This document shows positions 5,325-8,974 of a DNA stretch of 8,974 nucleotides, in pieces; positions within the stretch are counted from its first letter, which is position 1, and every line of letters begins with the position of its first letter. Under the pieces are notes generated by a model that saw only the letters and a program-made list of their open reading frames with translations, made no database searches and was not told the origin of the DNA. Origin of the DNA: CAZRIP01 sp964600165 (GTDB lineage: Bacteria; Elusimicrobiota; Elusimicrobia; UBA1565; UBA9628); assembly GCA_964600165.1 (NCBI GenBank), contig CAZRIP010000131.1, positions 1 to 8,974 on the forward strand, given 5' to 3'. A program made the translations under genes and the position numbers.

Positions 5325-6647
5325 ATGAACCGATTGCTCCTGAGCGCTTGCGCCGCGGCGTCCCTTCTCGCCTTCACCGTGTCGACGGGCTTCTGCCAAG
5401 ACGAGGAGCAGAACCAGAACCAGAACCAGAACGAGCCGTCCGGCGCCGCGATCGGCGACGGCGCGAACGCCTTGGGCGGATACGGCTCGGGCGTCGGGAA
5501 AAAGGACAAGGATCCCGCCGGCTCCGCGCCCACTGCGTCGGGCGACGGGGGCGGCAGCCACATCACCCCCGCCCCCCCGCCCGATCCCGCGTGCACTCCC
5601 GAGCCCGTCTCCGATAGCGGCGGCTACCCGCGCGTGCTGGACGTGCACGTGGGGCATGAAAGCTTCGAGTCTCGCGGCATCGTGCTGAGCGGCGATTACT
5701 TGTACGTCTCCGGCCATCCCTTGGACAAGGCGACGACGCCCGGGCTCGAGACGATCGACGTCTCCGACCCGGGCCATATACGGGTGACCTCGATCTTCCA
5801 CGGCACGGACCTGGAGGTCAACGGCGGCGCCGTCACGGGGAAGACGCTTTACATCGCCGGCTGGAACCCCAACAGCGGCCTCTTCGTCTTCGATCTCACC
5901 GCCCCGTCCACGCCGAAGCTCGTCCAGACGATCGTGACGCCGAACTACTCATGGGGCGCCACGGTAACCGGCAATCTGCTCGACGTGGGGCTGGCCAACG
6001 AGACGAACAGCGGCGTCGTCACCTACGACATCAGCAATCCCCAGAGCCCGAAGCAGATCTGGACTCTTCAGGGGGGCCAGCGAGGGGCCATGGGCACTCC
6101 CGCGCGGATCGACCAGTACATGTATCTTCCCAATCTCGACGCGCTTTGGATCTACGACGCCTCCGATCCCGCGAATCCGAAGAAGCTCGGCGAATACGAT
6201 TGCGGCCAGACTTGCGGCAGCGTCGTCGCGCACGACGGCTACCTTTATATGGCCATGGGCGCCGGCGTGCACGTGCTCGACGTGTCCGATCCGGAGAAGC
6301 CGAAGGAGGTGGGCTTGGGCCCCGTCGATTGCTTGGGCGGCATGAACTTTTCGGGCGATCGCATGTACATGCCGGCGAGCGGCTGCGGAGTCTACATCTT
6401 CGACGTCAGCAATCCGGTCAGCCCGCACGTCATCTCGAACGTGTTCCCCGAGTGGCCCGGCGCGGGCCAGGGCGGCTATCCGATCGCCGCCGCCGGAAGC
6501 GGACCCTACCTGTTCGTCGGTTCGACGAACAGCGCCGGCGTCCACCCCGCGGGGTCGAACAAATGGATCGGCTACGGGTTCGATTCCCCCTGCTTCGGCG
6601 AGCGCGTCTACAGCGTGGCGCTCGAAGCGCCTCCCGGCAGCAACTGA
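5325..6647 (+). CDS. Secreted LVIVD-repeat beta-propeller protein
   Basis: The protein has 440 residues. The N-terminus has a typical Sec signal peptide: basic MNR, hydrophobic core to about residue 20, likely cleavage near residue 22-24. The Cys at 24 is preceded by Phe, so it is not a good lipobox. A low-complexity linker follows at 25-95, with a Gln-Asn repeat at 29-36 and Gly/Pro/Asp-rich sequence. From about residue 100 there are six LVIVD-type repeats beginning near 141, 186, 231, 274, 315 and 356, spaced 41-45 residues. Each has the core [LV]-x-[V/I/T]-[IYFL]-D-[VIAL]-[ST]-[DNA]-P followed by a Pro-Lys-like turn. This spacing fits a beta-propeller, probably six-bladed. Cysteines in the propeller (293, 297, 336, 354, 423) could form disulfides outside the cytoplasm. 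LVIVD proteins are mostly uncharacterised surface proteins, and no catalytic motif is visible. The ATG follows a TATACT box directly. Confidence 0.92.
   Translation: MNRLLLSACAAASLLAFTVSTGFCQDEEQNQNQNQNEPSGAAIGDGANALGGYGSGVGKKDKDPAGSAPTASGDGGGSHITPAPPPDPACTPEPVSDSGGYPRVLDVHVGHESFESRGIVLSGDYLYVSGHPLDKATTPGLETIDVSDPGHIRVTSIFHGTDLEVNGGAVTGKTLYIAGWNPNSGLFVFDLTAPSTPKLVQTIVTPNYSWGATVTGNLLDVGLANETNSGVVTYDISNPQSPKQIWTLQGGQRGAMGTPARIDQYMYLPNLDALWIYDASDPANPKKLGEYDCGQTCGSVVAHDGYLYMAMGAGVHVLDVSDPEKPKEVGLGPVDCLGGMNFSGDRMYMPASGCGVYIFDVSNPVSPHVISNVFPEWPGAGQGGYPIAAAGSGPYLFVGSTNSAGVHPAGSNKWIGYGFDSPCFGERVYSVALEAPPGSN
5409..5432 (+). repeat. Four tandem CAGAAC hexamers (Gln-Asn repeat)
   Basis: Four perfect copies of CAGAAC encode Gln-Asn four times in the linker just after the signal peptide. 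A change in copy number would alter the linker by two residues per unit without shifting the frame. Confidence 0.95.
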
Positions 6648-6663
6648 CGGGACGGCGATTTCC

Positions 6664-6669
6664 TATACT
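6664..6669 (+). promoter_or_regulatory. Candidate -10 box (TATACT) directly before the DUF2079-Sel1 gene
   Basis: TATACT lies 7 bp before the ATG at 6677, in the 29-bp gap after the LVIVD gene. It is the same hexamer at nearly the same distance as at the LVIVD gene. A -35 is not clear: CTGACG at 6644-6649 matches 4 of 6 but leaves only 14 bp. AAGG lies 4 nt upstream of the ATG and might act as a poor Shine-Dalgarno if the gene is also read from the upstream promoter. Confidence 0.48.
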
Positions 6670-6676
6670 GAAGGCG

Positions 6677-8824
6677 ATGAGCCGCAAGCGCCGCGTCGCA
6701 TCCGGCGTCGCGTCGGATATCTGCTGGCCGGCGGTCGCTCTCTGCGCGCCCGTCCTCGCCGAGCTCTCCTTCGCCTCGCGCCGCTATTGGTTCACCGACG
6801 CCGCCGTGGCGGGCCATTGGCGCGTCCTCCGGGGCCTCGCGGTCGCCTGCGCGGCCGGCGCCGCGCTGCTCGCGGCGTCGCGGCGCGCCCGGGAGTCGGC
6901 CGCGAGGAACCTGGACGCCCCGGTCGCGCGCGGGTGGCTGGCGCTCTCCTTCGCGGGCGTCTTCGCCTGGCTCTTCTTCATCAAGTACTGCCAGTATCGG
7001 GGCTTCCAGCTGCCGCGCGACACCACGGCGAGCGCGAACCTCTGCTTCAACCTGCTGCACGGCTACGGCTGGCGCTGCCCGGTCTACGGCGTCGATAACC
7101 ACTTCGCGGTGCACTTCATCCCCTTCTTCGCGCTGATGTCGCCGCTGCTTCTGCTCCACAACGGCGCGCTGACCTTGATCGTCGCTCAGACGCTGCTGCT
7201 CGCCACGCTGCCCTTCGCCGGCTATCTCCTCGCGCGGCGGCTGACGGGCTCGGGCGCGGCGGGTTGGTCGGCGCTCCTTCTGATCGTCACGAGCCCTTAT
7301 TTCTTCGACATGGCGATCGCGAGCGTCTATCCCGGGATGTATTTGAGCGCGTTCTTCCTCTGGGCCGCGGTCGCGCTGGAGCTCGACCGGCCTTGGCTCG
7401 CGGCCGCGTCGATCCTTTTGCTGCTTTCGACCGTGGAGCAGGCTTGCCTCGCCGCGCTCGGCTTGGCTGTTTATCAAGCCCTGCGCCGCGCGCGCTCCGA
7501 CCGGCGCGCCGCCTGGTTATGGGCCGGCGCGGGAGCGCTCGCGGCGGCGCTCTTCGCGCTCGAGCTGCGCTACAAGTATTCGTTCTCCGATGCCGCGCGG
7601 TTTCGCACATGGAGCACGTTCCACGGCCTCGGACCGACGCCGGGCGCCGCCGCGCGGGCCGCGCTCGCGCGTCCGTTCGCCGCCGCGGTCTCTCTCCTGC
7701 GGCCGGCGGCGAGGACGGCGCCCGCCTTGAAGCTCTTGCTGTCGACGGGCTTCCTGCCGTTGTTCTCGCCGCTTGCCCTCGTGCCCTGGGCCGTCGATTT
7801 CCTGCCGAACTTCCTCGCCGACCCGGGCGACATCTACCACACGATCGGGCTTCAGTACGCGGGGTACGTGATCGGCCCGCTGTGGTGGGCGGCGGTGTTG
7901 GGCCTGTGCCGGCTGCGGGCGCGGCTGGCGGCGCGCGCGGCCGAGCCGGCGCTCGCCGCGTTCGCGTTGGCCGTCGGGGGTCTGAACCTCTATCTTTCGC
8001 CCTTGGGGCTCGCGCCCGATTGGTCCCGCAACTTCTTCAGCGAGGCCCCCGGCGCCGTCGCGGCGATCCCGCCGCGCGCGAGCGTTTGGGCGCTTGAGTA
8101 CGTCTCACCGCGGCTCGCCTGCCGGCGCGACGTCAAGGCGATATCCGATGGCCTCGATCCCGCGTTCCTGGAGAGGCTCTTCGTTCCCGACTACGTGCTG
8201 CTTGACCGCGGCTGGGCCGGGCGAGCCTCGCCGGCCGATCGCGACCGCCTGCTGACGTTCCTGGGGCGCGAGGGCTACGCGAAGGTCTACGAGCGCTCCC
8301 AACTCGTCGTTTTCCGGCACCCGAAGGAGCCGCTCGCGGACGCGCGCGGCGCGCCGCCGCCTCTCGCTCTTCCCGGTCCCGGTCCCGAGGCGCAAGCCGC
8401 GGCCCGGCTGCTCGCGCGCAACGACGACGCGTCGGGGACGCTCGCGCTCGCGCTCGCGATGGCGCGCTCGGGCGACGACTACGCGCAGTTCAACGCCGGC
8501 CTCTATCTGATCCAGGGGATCGGCGCGCCGAAGGACGAGGACGCGGGACTGCGCTGGTGGAAGGCGGCGGCCGAACGGGGCTTGGCCCGCGCTCAGGCGG
8601 AGTACGGGCGCGCCCTTTTCGGCCGCTCGGATTACGAGGGCGCCGCGAAGTGGCTGGGCGCGGCCGCGGAGCAGGGCGACCCCGTCGGGGAGCGCTACTA
8701 CGGCATCCTGCTGACGCTCGGACGCGGCGTGCCGGCCGATCGGGAGCGCGCGGTCTTCTGGCTGCGCAAGGCCGCGGATGCGGGGGACGCGGAGGCGGCC
8801 AAGGCGCTCGCCGCGCTCAAGTAG
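6677..8824 (+). CDS. DUF2079-family polytopic membrane protein with C-terminal Sel1 repeats
   Basis: The protein has 715 residues from the ATG at 6677. The same frame stays open back to 5951, but that part overlaps the LVIVD gene, is Arg-rich and is not coding. Residues 15-441 contain about ten membrane segments. Typical DUF2079 features are R-D-T-T-A-S-A-N-L-C-F-N-L-L-H-G at 114-129, DNHFAVHFIPFF at 140-151 and a PLFSPLALVPWAVDFLPNFL helix at 361-380. The soluble region at 460-550 (IPPRASVWALEYVSPRL, later PDYVLLDRGW) resembles the extracytoplasmic C-terminal domain of this family. DUF2079 proteins resemble GT-C glycosyltransferases in layout, but activity is unproven. A Pro-rich linker (555-570) leads to three Sel1-like repeats at about 600-635, 636-668 and 669-703, with the usual G-x-G-[VA]-x-x-D and W-x-x-[KA]-A-A-x-x-G elements. 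Sel1 arrays bind proteins, and this fusion is unusual. The repeats probably lie outside the cytoplasm. Confidence 0.9.
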   Translation: MSRKRRVASGVASDICWPAVALCAPVLAELSFASRRYWFTDAAVAGHWRVLRGLAVACAAGAALLAASRRARESAARNLDAPVARGWLALSFAGVFAWLFFIKYCQYRGFQLPRDTTASANLCFNLLHGYGWRCPVYGVDNHFAVHFIPFFALMSPLLLLHNGALTLIVAQTLLLATLPFAGYLLARRLTGSGAAGWSALLLIVTSPYFFDMAIASVYPGMYLSAFFLWAAVALELDRPWLAAASILLLLSTVEQACLAALGLAVYQALRRARSDRRAAWLWAGAGALAAALFALELRYKYSFSDAARFRTWSTFHGLGPTPGAAARAALARPFAAAVSLLRPAARTAPALKLLLSTGFLPLFSPLALVPWAVDFLPNFLADPGDIYHTIGLQYAGYVIGPLWWAAVLGLCRLRARLAARAAEPALAAFALAVGGLNLYLSPLGLAPDWSRNFFSEAPGAVAAIPPRASVWALEYVSPRLACRRDVKAISDGLDPAFLERLFVPDYVLLDRGWAGRASPADRDRLLTFLGREGYAKVYERSQLVVFRHPKEPLADARGAPPPLALPGPGPEAQAAARLLARNDDASGTLALALAMARSGDDYAQFNAGLYLIQGIGAPKDEDAGLRWWKAAAERGLARAQAEYGRALFGRSDYEGAAKWLGAAAEQGDPVGERYYGILLTLGRGVPADRERAVFWLRKAADAGDAEAAKALAALK

Positions 8825-8974
8825 CGCCGAACTTCAGGTTCTTCTGCGTCAGGGCGTCGCGAAACCAACGGTAGAGCCGCCGTTGATACTCGGGCAGCGG
8901 CTCCTCGGGCCGATCCTTTTGGGCCGCCTCGCGCGCGAACGGCAGCCCCGCGCGGCTCGAGATCGGCTTGCCGC
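8817..8974 (-). CDS. C-terminal part of an unrecognised protein (partial, runs off the right edge)
   Basis: Fifty-one codons are open from the right edge to a TGA at 8817-8819. Nearly all end in G or C, the bias seen in the clear genes beside it, so I take the frame as coding. The visible part is soluble and charged (for example R-P-E-E-P-L-P-E-Y-Q-R-R-L-Y-R-W-F-R-D-A-L and the C-terminus L-K-F-G-A-T). I do not recognise a family. The gene converges on the DUF2079-Sel1 gene and overlaps it by 8 bp, with no terminator between them. Confidence 0.7.
   Translation of the reverse strand, partial: GKPISSRAGLPFAREAAQKDRPEEPLPEYQRRLYRWFRDALTQKNLKFGAT

Noticed and set aside
5325..5400. Lipoprotein signal in the LVIVD protein
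   Set aside because: The Cys near residue 24 is preceded by Phe, which does not fit the lipobox; an ordinary Sec signal is more likely.
5214..5801. - strand frame of 195 residues reaching into the divergent intergenic region
   Set aside because: It is mostly antisense to the LVIVD gene, where the signal peptide and repeats are clear; its own composition is low-complexity.
5951..6676. In-frame upstream extension of the DUF2079-Sel1 gene by about 240 residues
   Set aside because: It overlaps the LVIVD gene in another frame, is a low-complexity Arg-rich translation, and the natural ATG at 6677 has its own -10 box and begins a sensible membrane protein.
6608..7477. Long - strand frame (289 residues)
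   Set aside because: It is antisense to the DUF2079 gene, with an Arg/Glu/Gln-rich composition typical of the reverse of GC-rich coding DNA and no recognisable domain.

Overview
The window looks like chromosomal DNA from a GC-rich, probably Gram-negative bacterium. The two right-hand genes have very strong G/C third-position bias, and there is a secreted LVIVD-repeat protein, a DUF2079 membrane protein and two membrane sensor kinases. No rRNA, tRNA, CRISPR, transposase, integrase or phage gene was seen. A phylum cannot be fixed from the sequence alone. Elusimicrobiota or another deep-branching Gram-negative group would fit the gene mix, but that is a guess.

Layout, left to right. Positions 1-59 hold the last codons of a + strand gene, probably an MFS-type transporter. 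It converges on a - strand two-gene operon (2255 to 56) encoding a small three-TPR protein and, overlapping it by 8 bp, a bacterial dynamin-like GTPase. The roughly 360 bp upstream of this operon contain a strong Shine-Dalgarno, a leader hairpin that pairs fully only as - strand RNA, a candidate sigma-70 promoter and an inverted repeat. They also contain the terminator of the next operon. That operon (5106 to 2616, - strand) encodes a complete membrane histidine kinase. It is followed 28 bp later by a second membrane protein with a histidine-kinase-like C-terminus that has lost the phospho-accepting histidine and the ATP-binding motifs. No response regulator is visible.

From about 5262 rightward the genes are on the + strand: a secreted LVIVD beta-propeller protein (5325-6647), then a DUF2079 polytopic membrane protein fused to C-terminal Sel1 repeats (6677-8824). 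Each has a TATACT -10 box 6-7 bp before its ATG, which suggests leaderless transcription. At the right edge a partial - strand gene overlaps the end of the DUF2079 gene convergently by 8 bp.

How they may work together: the TPR and dynamin proteins are probably co-translated and may act together at a membrane. The kinase and pseudokinase are probably co-expressed and may form one sensory unit that signals to a regulator encoded elsewhere. The LVIVD and DUF2079-Sel1 proteins are both envelope-located, but nothing in the sequence ties them to one pathway. The most unusual items are the pseudokinase partner, the DUF2079-Sel1 fusion, the structured leader of the TPR-dynamin operon and the repeated leaderless-promoter arrangement.
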